From positions 1 through 64,000 of the forward strand of contig CAJTXE010000010.1 of the NCBI GenBank assembly GCA_910580225.1: a stretch of 64,000 nucleotides of DNA, written 5' to 3'. Shown here piece by piece: positions 27,560 to 37,083 of the stretch; position 1 is the first letter of the stretch, and each line of letters begins with the position of its first letter. The notes beneath the pieces are model-generated. The model was given only the letters and a program-made list of their open reading frames with translations, was not told the DNA's origin and searched no databases. The position numbers and the translations under genes are program-made. The DNA is from an uncultured Acetatifactor sp. GTDB lineage: Bacteria > Bacillota > Clostridia > Lachnospirales > Lachnospiraceae.

Positions 27560-28402
27560 TCATTTCTTACTGTAGTCATAGAATCCCACACCTGTCTTCT
27601 TGCCCAGTTTGCCCGCGCGAACCATCTTGCGAAGAAGGGGATGAGGACGATACTTGGGATCGCCGGTCTCATTCTGCAGCACTTCCATAATGGCAAGTAC
27701 AATATCCAGGCCAACCAGATCTCCCAGAGCCAGAGGCCCCATGGGATGGGATGCACCCAGTTTCATTGCGGTATCGATATCTTCCACACTGGCAATGCCC
27801 TCTGCGTAAATGCCGATGGCTTCATTGATCATGGGGATCAGGATCCTGTTTACCACGAATCCGGGAGCTTCTTTTACTTCCACGGGAGTCTTTCCGATCT
27901 CTGTGGAAATGGTCTTGATTTTCTCCACCAGTTCTGCCGGGGTATTGGCGCCTGCAATGACTTCAACCAGCTTCATTCTGTCAGCAGGATTGAAGAAATG
28001 CATGCCGATCATGGGTCTGTCAAGTCCTGCACCAATCTCGGTGATGGACAGGGATGATGTATTGGTGGCAAAAATACATTCGGGCTTCACGATCTCCTGC
28101 AGCTCCTTGAAGGTGGTCTTCTTGATCTGCATGTTCTCGGGAGCAACCTCGATCACCAGGTCACAATCTGTGCAGATATCCTTCAAGCCTGTAGCGATCT
28201 TGGCGGAAATGGCGTCTGCTTTCTCCTGAGTGATCTTCTCCTTGCTTACCAGGAAGTTCAGATTCTTCAGAATCCTGGCCTTGCCGCCATCGGCAAACTC
28301 CTGCTTAATGTCGCATAAACATACCTCATAACCATCAGTCATGGCAAATGCCTGTGCGATTCCGGCTCCCATGGTGCCTGCACCGATAATACCTACTTTC
28401 AT
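27560..28402 (-). CDS. hbd: 3-hydroxybutyryl-CoA dehydrogenase
   Basis: The protein has 280 residues. The Rossmann motif GIIGAGTMGAGIAQAFA opens the NAD(P)-binding domain. The catalytic His lies in IGMHFFNPADRMKLVEVI. The C-terminal dimerisation domain has LGASHPMGPLALGDLVGLD and ends TGVGFYDYSKK. It reduces acetoacetyl-CoA to 3-hydroxybutyryl-CoA in the second step of butyrate formation. It stands 55 bases downstream of crt in the operon. Confidence 0.97.
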   Translation of the reverse strand: MKVGIIGAGTMGAGIAQAFAMTDGYEVCLCDIKQEFADGGKARILKNLNFLVSKEKITQEKADAISAKIATGLKDICTDCDLVIEVAPENMQIKKTTFKELQEIVKPECIFATNTSSLSITEIGAGLDRPMIGMHFFNPADRMKLVEVIAGANTPAELVEKIKTISTEIGKTPVEVKEAPGFVVNRILIPMINEAIGIYAEGIASVEDIDTAMKLGASHPMGPLALGDLVGLDIVLAIMEVLQNETGDPKYRPHPLLRKMVRAGKLGKKTGVGFYDYSKK

Positions 28403-28457
28403 TGAAAGTTCCTCCTTATTCTGTTTTCTTATTCTATGACATCCTGTTGCCTGTCAA

Positions 28458-29243
28458 TTACGCGTTCTTAAAGGGCTCCTTTACTTTCTCCTTGTTCTTG
28501 TCAAGGAAAAACGCCATACCATACTTCTGGTCCTCTGTCTCAAAGCAGTCGCCGAACAGTTTCTCCTCAACGACAATAGCCTCATCCATATTGACATCCA
28601 GACCGTCATTGATGGCCTTTTTGCAGTTGCGCACTGCAATGGGTGCGTTCTTTGCAATACCTGCAGCCATCTTCTCCGCAGCGGGAAGCAGTTCCTCCTG
28701 AGGATAGACCGCATTCACCAGGCCAATCCGGTAAGCCTCGTCAGCCTTGATATTGCGTGCGGTGTAGATCATTTGCTTGGCCATACCTGCGCCTACCAGG
28801 CGGGCCAGTCTCTGGGTGCCGCCGAAACCGGGTGTGATTCCCAGGCCCACCTCCGGCTGTCCGAATACAGCGTTTTCGGAACAGATTCTAATATCACAGC
28901 TCATGGAAATCTCACAGCCGCCGCCCAGTGCAAAGCCGTTCACCGCGGCGATCACAGGGATGGGGAAAGTTTCCAGCTTACGGAATACGTCGTTGCCCTT
29001 CTTGCCGAAAGCCTCTCCCTCGGCCTTGGTCAGGGTGCTCATCTCTCCGATGTCCGCTCCGGCCACAAAAGATTTCTGTCCTGCACCGGTAAGAATCAGA
29101 CAGCGCACCGTGTTCAGATCTACTGCGTCCAGAGTCTGATCCAGCTCCTCCAGTACGGTGGAATTCAGGGCATTCAGGGCCTTCTCACGGTTGATGGTGA
29201 CAATGGCATATGCCCCCTTCTGTTCATACAATACAAATTCCAT
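28458..29243 (-). CDS. crt: 3-hydroxybutyryl-CoA dehydratase (crotonase)
   Basis: The ATG at 29243 has AGGAG eight bases upstream; the frame is open further to 29312, but homologous sequence begins at MEFVLYEQKG. The 261 residues carry the enoyl-CoA hydratase signatures: the oxyanion-hole region KSFVAGADIGEM and IAAVNGFALGGGCEISMSCD, followed by FGQPEVGLGITPGFGGTQRL with the catalytic Glu. It dehydrates 3-hydroxybutyryl-CoA to crotonyl-CoA. Confidence 0.96.
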   Translation of the reverse strand: MEFVLYEQKGAYAIVTINREKALNALNSTVLEELDQTLDAVDLNTVRCLILTGAGQKSFVAGADIGEMSTLTKAEGEAFGKKGNDVFRKLETFPIPVIAAVNGFALGGGCEISMSCDIRICSENAVFGQPEVGLGITPGFGGTQRLARLVGAGMAKQMIYTARNIKADEAYRIGLVNAVYPQEELLPAAEKMAAGIAKNAPIAVRNCKKAINDGLDVNMDEAIVVEEKLFGDCFETEDQKYGMAFFLDKNKEKVKEPFKNA

Positions 29244-29405
29244 TGTTTTTTCTCCTATTCCAGTTCCGCATGCATACACATGCTGTTTCATGTAAATCCT
29301 TATCTCCATCAAAGAAAGAATGCCTCAAATGCAAGAGCCATTCTTTCTTTATTCAGCTTCCGGAAAACAGCACCTTCCGAAAGCATCCTTCCTGAAACTA
29401 AAACC

Positions 29406-30590
29406 TTAGTCCTCGATCTTCACGATGGTGGAGCAGCCCATGCCGCCGCCGATACACAGGGTAGCAAGGCCGGTCTTCGCACCCTTCGCCTGCATCTCAT
29501 GGAGCAGAGTTACCAGGATGCGGCATCCGGAAGCGCCCACGGGATGTCCCAGAGCGATAGCGCCGCCATTGGGATTCAGCTGCCTGTCAACATCGATGCC
29601 AAGATCTTTGCCCACTGCCACAGACTGCGCTGCAAAGGCTTCATTGGCCTCAATGATGTCAAAGTCTTCTATCTTCATACCGGTCTTGGCCATAACCTTC
29701 CTGGTTGCAGCAACGGGGCCGATTCCCATCACCTCGGGACGAACACCTGCCAGGGCGCCTGCTACGAAAGTAGCCATGGGCTTCACACCCAGTTCCTTTG
29801 CCTTCTCTTCGCTCATCACAACAATGGCAGCGGCACCGTCGTTGATACCGGAAGCATTGCCGGCAGTTACGAAGCCGTCCTTATTGATGGCACGAAGCTT
29901 AGCCAGGCCTTCGATAGTGGAGCCTGCCCGGGGACCTTCGTCTACCTTGAACTCAACCATTTCCTTCTTTTTCTTCACCATGACAGGCACAATCTCTGCC
30001 TCAAATGCACCGGACTTCTGTGCTGCTTCCGCCTTCTGCTGGCTCTTCAGTGCGAACTCATCCAGCTCTTCCCGGGTCAGTCCCCACTCGCGGCAGATAT
30101 TGTCAGCCGTAGTAATCATATGATAATCATTGAAGGCATCCCAAAGGGCGTCTTTAATCATGGTATCAACCAGGGTGCCGTTATTCATTCTGTAACCGTA
30201 ACGGGCCTGGGGCACTGCATAGGGAGCCATTGACATGTTCTCCATACCGCCTGCCACAACGATGTCCGCATCGCCTGCCATAATCATCTGTGCAGCCTGG
30301 TTCACGCAGTTCAGACCGGAACCACAGACTACGTTCATGGTGACTGCAGGTACTTCAATGGGAAGGCCTGCTTTAATGGATGCCTGACGAGCCACATTCT
30401 GTCCCTGACCGGCCTGGATAACGCAGCCCATGTAAACCTGGTCCACATCCTCGGGCTTAACACCCGCCCTGTTCAGAGCTTCCTTGATCACGATTGCGCC
30501 GAGTTCAACCACAGGAGTGGTGCTCAGTGTGCCGCCCATGGTACCGATTGCAGTACGGCATGCACCGGCTAAAACTACTTTTTTTGCCAT
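29406..30590 (-). CDS. thlA: acetyl-CoA acetyltransferase (thiolase)
   Basis: The ATG at 30590 has GGAGGG seven bases upstream; an earlier in-frame ATG at 30605 overlaps that site. The protein has 394 residues. The nucleophilic Cys is in NVVCGSGLNCVNQA, the His in GGAIALGHPVGASGCRI, and the second Cys in TLCIGGGMGCS. It condenses two acetyl-CoA to acetoacetyl-CoA, the first step of the pathway. It is the first gene of thl-crt-hbd-bcd-etfB-etfA. The terminal butyryl-CoA:acetate CoA-transferase or butyrate kinase is not in the window. Confidence 0.97.
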   Translation of the reverse strand: MAKKVVLAGACRTAIGTMGGTLSTTPVVELGAIVIKEALNRAGVKPEDVDQVYMGCVIQAGQGQNVARQASIKAGLPIEVPAVTMNVVCGSGLNCVNQAAQMIMAGDADIVVAGGMENMSMAPYAVPQARYGYRMNNGTLVDTMIKDALWDAFNDYHMITTADNICREWGLTREELDEFALKSQQKAEAAQKSGAFEAEIVPVMVKKKKEMVEFKVDEGPRAGSTIEGLAKLRAINKDGFVTAGNASGINDGAAAIVVMSEEKAKELGVKPMATFVAGALAGVRPEVMGIGPVAATRKVMAKTGMKIEDFDIIEANEAFAAQSVAVGKDLGIDVDRQLNPNGGAIALGHPVGASGCRILVTLLHEMQAKGAKTGLATLCIGGGMGCSTIVKIED

Positions 30591-30652
30591 TTGTTTTCCC
30601 TCCAATAATGATTTGTATTGATTGTTATTTTTTTATCATACCGAATACATTC

Positions 30653-30681
30653 AGTTTAACATAGTCCTTGTCTATTTGCAA
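30653..30681 (-). promoter_or_regulatory. putative promoter of the butyrate operon
   Basis: On the minus strand, TTGCAA (30681-30676) and TAAACT (30658-30653) are spaced by 17 bases, about 60 bases before the thl start. TATGAT a little downstream is an alternative -10 box. The hybrid-kinase gene upstream ends at 30715, so a separate start is needed or read-through occurs. Confidence 0.5.
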
Positions 30682-30714
30682 TCACTTTCCCATTAAAATT
30701 TGATAAAGATACTG

Positions 30715-33700
30715 TCATGACAACACTCTGTCCAATGTTTCAAACAGATTGTTCACATCAATCGGCTTTGCTATATGGCCGTTCATCCCGCTGGCAAGAG
30801 CCTCCTTTTTGTCTTCCTCAAACGCATTGGCAGTCATGGCAATGATCGGAATTTCCGCCAGCCTGCGATTTTCCAGGCTGCGGATCGCTTTTGCCGCCTC
30901 ATAGCCATTCATAACAGGCATCTGTACATCCATCAGCACCAGCTGATAATACCCCGGTTCTGAACGACTCAGCATTTCCACCGCCACTTTTCCGTTTTCC
31001 GCTACTTCCGTGTTAAATCCTGCATCTCCCAGGATCGCAACCGCAATCTCCTGATTCAGGTCCACATCCTCCGCCAGCAGAATACGCCCCGTATGACGTC
31101 GTACCGGTACGGATTCTCTACCCCGGTCCGGCTCTTCCTCCGCATTGATCACGGACTGCAGACAGCTGCGCAGCTCCGAGAAAAACAGCGGCTTGCTGCA
31201 AAATGCGGTAACACCGGCCTCCTTTGCCTCATCCTCAATATCGGCCCAGTCATAGGCTGTCAACACGATCACCGGCACTTCGTCTCCCATTTCCTTCCGT
31301 ATCCGCCGGGTAACCTCCACGCCGTTCATATCGGGCAGCAGCCAGTCAATAATGTACACACAATAACTGTCCCCGCGCATCTGAGCCTGACGGGTACGCA
31401 GCACCGCTTCCTTGCCGGACAGCGTCCACTCTGCACGCATCCCGATCTGCTGCAGCATATAGGAGACACTGTCACAGGTATTGAAATCATCGTCCACCAC
31501 CAGAGCCCGGCAGTTTCTCAGCTCGGCTATTGTATGAGACTGTTTTTCAGTCGCATGCAATTTAAAGGTAAACATTGCACGGAACTCCGTTCCCACTCCC
31601 TGCTCGCTCTTCACCTCGATTGTACCGTTCATCATGTCCACAATATTTTTCGTGATGGCCATGCCCAATCCGGTTCCCTGAATTCCACTTATCGTAGAAT
31701 TTTCTTCCCGTTCAAAGGGCTCAAAAATATGCGCCACAAATTCCTCGCTCATGCCGATACCGTTATCCTTGATCAGGAACTCATAATTGGCATACCCTGC
31801 AGGCGCACCGGGCTTTTCCGCAACCCGCATACTGACAATCCCGCCGGCCCCCGTGTATTTGACGGAATTACTCAGCAGATTCAGCAGCACCTGATTCAAA
31901 CGCAGCTTATCACAACAGATTTCCTCATCCCACACATCCATCGCATCCATGTATAGCTCCAGCTGCTTGGCACGAACGTCCGCCTGGAGAATATTCCGCA
32001 GTTCATGCAGAATATCCGGCAGACAGCAGGGTTTCTCCTCCAGCCGGATCTTACCGCTTTCAATGCGGCTCATATCCAGCACATCATTGATCAGACTCAA
32101 AAGATGGTTTCCTGATGTCATGATCTTCTTCAGATATTCCTCCACCTGCTCTCTGTGATCAATGTGTGTAATGGCAAGAGCCGTAAACCCTACAATGGCA
32201 TTCATCGGTGTGCGGATATCATGAGACATATTGGAGAGAAACACGCTCTTGGCCTTGCTGGCCCGATTTGCCTGCATCAGAGCATCTTCCAGAAGCCGTT
32301 TCTTCTCCATTTCATTGCGTATTTCATCATCCACACTGCGGAATCCCAGCACAATGCCATGATTCTCCTCCCAAGTGCCGGCCCGCACCGCCTTCACCTG
32401 AAAATACCGCATTCCTTCTTTGTCCAGGGCACGGTAATTCACATAATGCTGCAGCTTCTCTTCCAGTTCCTGCCGGATTCTGCCCGGAGAAGAAGCATCA
32501 CGCACCATCTCCCGATCTTCCTCATGGACAAATTCCGCTATATAACACCCCATGCTTTCTTCCAGGGAGATATCTCCCTCAAAGATATCTCCAAACATGT
32601 ATTCGCTGTCATCATCACGGAGCAGCTGGCCTTTCCCTGTATCCAGATCAAAATAGCAGGCAAGATTGTAATCAATACTCAGCGCCCGCACCAGCTCCAT
32701 CTGCCGTCTTTCATTCTGCTTTTCCTGCAGCTTCTGTGCCGTACAGTCCAGCAGAAAACGCTGATAAAATAATTCTCCGTTCTCTCTGATCAGCTTGACA
32801 TTGCCCATAATATGCCGGATATCCCCGCTTTTATGCCGGATCCGATACTCTATACTGACACTGTCCCCCTCTTTCTGCAAATCCTCGATACACTCCTGAA
32901 GGGCTTCCCTGTCCTCCTCCACAACAGAGGCGGCAACCAGGTCAAACCCCGCCTCCAGAAGCTTTTCCTTGCTCTCAAATCCCAGAATCTGAAGCGCTGC
33001 CCTGTTGATGCTGATAATCTCGGCACCATCCAGCGTATGACAGATCACGCCGCAGTCAATGGTGGTAAACAGCGTCTCCAAAGTACGGTTCTTGCTGACA
33101 ATCTCCTGTTCATAAGCACGCTCCTGCGTCACATCGATTGCCACTCCCACCGTTCCCATCACACTTCCGTCGATATCATACAGCGGGGACTTATAGGTAG
33201 TTAAGGTGCGCATGCCCTCCCCTGTGGTAATGACCTCCTCGGACACACAGGTCTCCCGCTTCTCCATAACCTCCCGTTCGGACTCAATACAGGCCGGATC
33301 ATCCTGCTCTACATCCCATATATAGGCATGTCCCTGTCCTTCCACCTGTTCTTTTGTCTTATTGACTGTCCTGCAGAAGCTGTCATTTACCTTCTCATGG
33401 ATGCCGTTTTTATCCTTGTACCAAATCAGATTGGGAACATGATTGATCGTCGCCTCAAAGAAATGATTCGTCTGCCATGCATCCTTTTCCGCCTTATAGT
33501 CCTGCTGCCATCTGAAAAAGCGAAATCTGATCTCTCCGTCGCTCATGGGCAGCATCCAGATATCCTTCACCTGAGCCAGCGGCAATTCCGTGGACTCCGT
33601 TACCTGATTCTTCTGATTTCTTAGCCCTTCTGCCCCTTCCTCACTACGCAGACAGGACACGCCGCTCCACGGAAATTCCTCCGCCAAAAGCACCGCATCC

Positions 33701-33951
33701 TCCCTGCCGGCCAGCAAAATCAGCTGCGCATCCTTCCGTTTCATCAAAACAAGCGCCCGCAAAGTCTCCTCCGCTTCCGTCCCCTGCAAATTAGCCAGGA
33801 TAACGTCCGCTTTTGATGCCGGCGCCTGCTCCGGACAGCAGCTCTCTGTAAATGTATGTGTAAAATGATCTAACGGAACACACTCTTTTATCATCTCAAA
33901 TGTCCTGCAGGAATGACCTGCAAGATAAAAATGAATCTGGCAATGATACAT
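30715..33951 (-). CDS. soluble PAS hybrid sensor histidine kinase with two receiver domains
   Basis: The protein has 1078 residues. About 1-120 is a receiver-like fold without the acceptor Asp. PAS-type domains follow (about 165-280, YKDKNGIHEKVNDSFCR, and about 285-400). After a third PAS-like stretch near 430-550 comes the kinase core: FLSNMSHDIRTPMNAIVGF with the phospho-His, LLNLLSNSVKYTG, DNGIGMSEEF and GTGLGMAITKNIVDMM. Two receivers close the protein, with acceptor Asp in YIIDWLLPDMNG and VLMDVQMPVMNG. No membrane segment or output domain is present, so it should sense an internal cue and relay phosphate to an unseen partner. Its position directly upstream of the butyrate operon is suggestive but not proof of a link. 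Confidence 0.9.
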   Translation of the reverse strand: MYHCQIHFYLAGHSCRTFEMIKECVPLDHFTHTFTESCCPEQAPASKADVILANLQGTEAEETLRALVLMKRKDAQLILLAGREDAVLLAEEFPWSGVSCLRSEEGAEGLRNQKNQVTESTELPLAQVKDIWMLPMSDGEIRFRFFRWQQDYKAEKDAWQTNHFFEATINHVPNLIWYKDKNGIHEKVNDSFCRTVNKTKEQVEGQGHAYIWDVEQDDPACIESEREVMEKRETCVSEEVITTGEGMRTLTTYKSPLYDIDGSVMGTVGVAIDVTQERAYEQEIVSKNRTLETLFTTIDCGVICHTLDGAEIISINRAALQILGFESKEKLLEAGFDLVAASVVEEDREALQECIEDLQKEGDSVSIEYRIRHKSGDIRHIMGNVKLIRENGELFYQRFLLDCTAQKLQEKQNERRQMELVRALSIDYNLACYFDLDTGKGQLLRDDDSEYMFGDIFEGDISLEESMGCYIAEFVHEEDREMVRDASSPGRIRQELEEKLQHYVNYRALDKEGMRYFQVKAVRAGTWEENHGIVLGFRSVDDEIRNEMEKKRLLEDALMQANRASKAKSVFLSNMSHDIRTPMNAIVGFTALAITHIDHREQVEEYLKKIMTSGNHLLSLINDVLDMSRIESGKIRLEEKPCCLPDILHELRNILQADVRAKQLELYMDAMDVWDEEICCDKLRLNQVLLNLLSNSVKYTGAGGIVSMRVAEKPGAPAGYANYEFLIKDNGIGMSEEFVAHIFEPFEREENSTISGIQGTGLGMAITKNIVDMMNGTIEVKSEQGVGTEFRAMFTFKLHATEKQSHTIAELRNCRALVVDDDFNTCDSVSYMLQQIGMRAEWTLSGKEAVLRTRQAQMRGDSYCVYIIDWLLPDMNGVEVTRRIRKEMGDEVPVIVLTAYDWADIEDEAKEAGVTAFCSKPLFFSELRSCLQSVINAEEEPDRGRESVPVRRHTGRILLAEDVDLNQEIAVAILGDAGFNTEVAENGKVAVEMLSRSEPGYYQLVLMDVQMPVMNGYEAAKAIRSLENRRLAEIPIIAMTANAFEEDKKEALASGMNGHIAKPIDVNNLFETLDRVLS

Positions 33952-33995
33952 GTCCGTTTCCTCCCGGTAGGATACATATTCTTCCTCTTCTCCCT

Positions 33996-34024
33996 ATTCT
34001 AACAAGACATGGAATTTATGTCAA
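33996..34024 (-). promoter_or_regulatory. promoter of the hybrid kinase gene
   Basis: On the minus strand, TTGACA (34024-34019) and TAGAAT (34001-33996) are separated by 17 bases, about 45 bases before the start codon. Confidence 0.75.
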
Positions 34025-34121
34025 TATTTTGAACGCAGTATCGCAAATTCAAAATACATTATAACGTTTTTGCGTAAACCACCCACATTTTGTGCATTCT
34101 GCAGCATGAAAAACAACTCAA

Positions 34122-34155
34122 TTTAGTCGGAAGCCGTACTGCACTTCCGACTAAA
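34122..34155 (-). terminator. hairpin after the BceB-type gene
   Basis: TTTAGTCGGAAG (34122-34133) pairs perfectly with CTTCCGACTAAA (34144-34155). The tail on the minus strand (TTGAGTTG) has few T beyond the stem itself, so strength is moderate. It lies about 50 bases after the permease stop. Confidence 0.65.
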
Positions 34156-34208
34156 GCTGTGTCTCTTTGCGCCGTTTTAGGCGAAAGGAAGGAAGTTGTT
34201 TTTACCGT

Positions 34209-36188
34209 CTATCTGCTGACAATACGGTAATAAGTTCTGGCTGTCCAAACATAAACCAGTATATACAAGACTGCAAATACCAGAATGCAGAATATCACAC
34301 ATATGACATACAGCCCCACCTCGTACAGATTCAACAGCGCCAACAGCCTTGCAATCAGCGGAGAAGCTGCCGTTACATGGATTCCCGCCACGACCAGAGG
34401 CAGAAAGAATACCATCAGCACCTGGGAATGGATGGAAGCCTTCACCTCCTCCTGACTCATACCAACCTTCTGTAAGATTACAAAACGATTTCTGTCATCA
34501 TATCCTTCGGAAATCTGCTTGTAATAAATGATCAGCACCGTCGCCATGACAAAGAGGCTGCCCAGGAAAATTCCGATGAAAAACAGTCCTCCGTTGATCT
34601 CCAGGAAAGCATCTCTGCCGTCCGTCCGCGCTTCCAGACAGTACTCCTCTCCCAATGCGATTGTTTCCTTCATCTTTTTATAAAATCGCCTTTGTGCTTC
34701 CTCCCCGTCACCGGTGTCAAATCCATAGACCCATCCCACTTCACCAGCCAGATCCGTCAGGATTTCCTTCTGGTTTTTAAAGATATTCTGAAACGTCTCC
34801 AGGTCCGGAACCACGATATAATGGGTAGCACACATCAGCGCCTCATACCGGCCGTTTCTCATAAAGCTGTCCAGCCTCTCTGCCACCCGGTATTCCGTTC
34901 CAAACAATTTCAGAACCGGGTAGTCAAATTGCTGACGGTTGGAATACAGCAAAATCTCCCCCGGATCCAATTTCCTGTCTTCTCCAGTCACAGCATTGTA
35001 ATCATCCAGCGTTATAAAGAATAAAGCATTTGTGTCATCCTCCACCGAACGGGCCCGCTCCCGTAAGACATGATACTCATCTCCACTGCGAATCGCCTGA
35101 AATGCCAGATACCCATACGACCATTCCCTTTCCACGGACAGTCCCTGTTCCCGGCACAGCTGCCGTACTGTCTCCTGTTCCGACTCCCTCTCCTGTCCGC
35201 CGTCCTCACAGTATAGAACAAAATCTCCAGGATATCGGTTCCTGATGATATCCTCCATCCCCACTATCATTGCAGTGGTGGTAGATACCATCACCAATAC
35301 CATTGTAGACAAAATACAGATATTTGCCAGTCCCACCGCATTCTGTTTCATACGGTAGAGCATTCCTGACACACTGATAAAATGCTTTGTCTGATAGTAA
35401 AACCTTTTGTTCTTCCGGAGCGCTTTCAAAAATGCGATACTGCCTGCTGTAAACAACAGATAGGTTCCCCCAATCACCAGAAGCACCGCCACAAAAAAAA
35501 TTATTACAGAAGCAATCGGGTTCTCGGTGGTAACAGCCAGATAATATCCGCTTCCCACCGTCACAAATCCCAAGATTGCCAGCAGCCAGTTTGCCTTCGG
35601 CTCCTTCTCCCCTGCACTTTGGGCATGAATCAGTTCCACAGGATTCGCCCCATGAATCTGTCTGACCGTATTGGCATAAATCAAAACAAAAACAATTGTA
35701 AAATAGGTGACTACTTCTATAACGGCGCTTCCGGAAAAAAAGAAGCCAAGGGGAACATCCGTCCGAATCAGCCTGACCACTGCCAGAAACAGCACCTTAT
35801 CCAGAGCAATCCCGATTCCCAGCCCCAAAATAAGACTGATCAGCATCACATAAAGTGTCTCCCAGCCCACAACTCCGGAAAGATGCCTTTTCTCCATGCC
35901 CAATACATTGAACACGCCGAATTCCTTCTTACGGCGTTTAACCAGGAAACTGTTTGTATAAAAGAGAAAAATAAAGGAAAAAACCGATACCACACCGCTT
36001 CCCAATCCCATAATGGTTCTTACGAAATTCCCTCCTGCCATACTCTCTAACCCGGGATTCAGGGAAAGCGATTTCACAACGTAAAACATAGCCACTGTCA
36101 CAACGCAGGTCAAAATATATGGCAGATATGTCTTTGCGTTTTTTCTGATATTACCTGCCGCCAGCCTGGCGAAAAAACCTTTTCTCAC
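34209..36188 (-). CDS. BceB-type ABC transporter permease
   Basis: The protein has 659 residues, the normal length for BceB/VraG permeases. Four membrane segments in the first 250 residues (first FtsX-like unit, with RRKKEFGVFNVLGMEKRHL between) precede two more. A large extracellular region of roughly 200 residues (about 315-520) follows, then three C-terminal membrane segments with DDRNRFVILQKVGMSQEEV. This architecture senses and removes cell-wall-active peptides such as bacitracin from their lipid targets. Its start overlaps the ATPase stop by four bases (ATGA), showing translational coupling. Confidence 0.9.
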   Translation of the reverse strand: MRKGFFARLAAGNIRKNAKTYLPYILTCVVTVAMFYVVKSLSLNPGLESMAGGNFVRTIMGLGSGVVSVFSFIFLFYTNSFLVKRRKKEFGVFNVLGMEKRHLSGVVGWETLYVMLISLILGLGIGIALDKVLFLAVVRLIRTDVPLGFFFSGSAVIEVVTYFTIVFVLIYANTVRQIHGANPVELIHAQSAGEKEPKANWLLAILGFVTVGSGYYLAVTTENPIASVIIFFVAVLLVIGGTYLLFTAGSIAFLKALRKNKRFYYQTKHFISVSGMLYRMKQNAVGLANICILSTMVLVMVSTTTAMIVGMEDIIRNRYPGDFVLYCEDGGQERESEQETVRQLCREQGLSVEREWSYGYLAFQAIRSGDEYHVLRERARSVEDDTNALFFITLDDYNAVTGEDRKLDPGEILLYSNRQQFDYPVLKLFGTEYRVAERLDSFMRNGRYEALMCATHYIVVPDLETFQNIFKNQKEILTDLAGEVGWVYGFDTGDGEEAQRRFYKKMKETIALGEEYCLEARTDGRDAFLEINGGLFFIGIFLGSLFVMATVLIIYYKQISEGYDDRNRFVILQKVGMSQEEVKASIHSQVLMVFFLPLVVAGIHVTAASPLIARLLALLNLYEVGLYVICVIFCILVFAVLYILVYVWTARTYYRIVSR

Positions 36189-36949
36189 GAATGACCACCT
36201 CCCGTCGTCAGAAGTGTCAGCGTATCCGAAATCTTCTGATAGAGTTGTTCGTTGGTGCTGTTTCCCCTGTAAATCTGATGAAAAACTTCCCCGTCTTTGA
36301 TAAACATCACACGTCCTGCCCGACTGGCCGCCTTGGTGGAATGAGTCACCATGAGAATCGTCTGTCCATCCAGATTGATCTCATTGAAAATGTCCAGAAG
36401 CCCGTCTGCCGCCCTGGAATCCAATGCACCGGTAGGTTCATCCGCCAGTACCAGCTGCGGATTCGTGATCAGCGCCCTGGCCACCGCAGCCCGCTGCTTC
36501 TGCCCGCCGGAAACCTCGTAGGGAAACTTTTCCAGGATGCCGCTGATTCCCAGTCTCCTGGCTATAGGCTCCAGTCTCCGGTTCATCTCCTCGTAACGCT
36601 TTCCCCCCAGCACCATGGGCAGAAAAATATTGTCCTTCAGGGTAAATGTATCCAGCAGGTTAAAATCCTGGAAAACAAACCCCAGATTATTGCGCCGGAA
36701 CGCTGCCAGTTCTTTCTCCCTCACCCCTGCAAGACTCTTTCCCCCAAGGATCACCTGGCCGCCTGTAGGTCTGTCCAGGGCCGCCAAAATATTCAGCAGC
36801 GTGGTCTTCCCCGATCCGGACTCGCCCATGATGGCCACATATTCGCCCTGTTCCACCGAAAAAGATACTTTGGAAAGGGCCTGCACCTGATTGCCGCCGA
36901 AGCGGGTGGTATAAATTTTTTTCAGGCTTTGCGCCTCCAATAATGCCAT
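36185..36949 (-). CDS. BceA-type ABC transporter ATPase
   Basis: The protein has 254 residues. Walker A is GESGSGKTTLL, the Q-loop region FVFQDFNLLDTFTL, the ABC signature VSGGQKQRAAVARAL, Walker B LVLADEPTGALDS and the switch His in MVTHSTKAASRAG. It powers the neighbouring permease. The sequence belongs to the MacB/LolD-like group used in BceAB modules. The C-terminus (FIKDGEVFHQIYRG) is also typical. Confidence 0.93.
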   Translation of the reverse strand: MALLEAQSLKKIYTTRFGGNQVQALSKVSFSVEQGEYVAIMGESGSGKTTLLNILAALDRPTGGQVILGGKSLAGVREKELAAFRRNNLGFVFQDFNLLDTFTLKDNIFLPMVLGGKRYEEMNRRLEPIARRLGISGILEKFPYEVSGGQKQRAAVARALITNPQLVLADEPTGALDSRAADGLLDIFNEINLDGQTILMVTHSTKAASRAGRVMFIKDGEVFHQIYRGNSTNEQLYQKISDTLTLLTTGGGHS

Positions 36950-37083
36950 ATCAATTATCCTCCTGTTCTATTTCCTGTTTACAGTCCCATTATACAAAAC
37001 AGCGGAATGCCCCGACATCGATTCAGGTGACAATTCCGCTGCTTTCTGTGACATTTTTGTAAGATCCCCAGGCCTGGCTTCCT

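Noticed and set aside
36191..36943. 250-residue open frame opposite the BceA-type gene
   Set aside because: It mirrors a strongly supported ABC ATPase gene and has no protein-like features.
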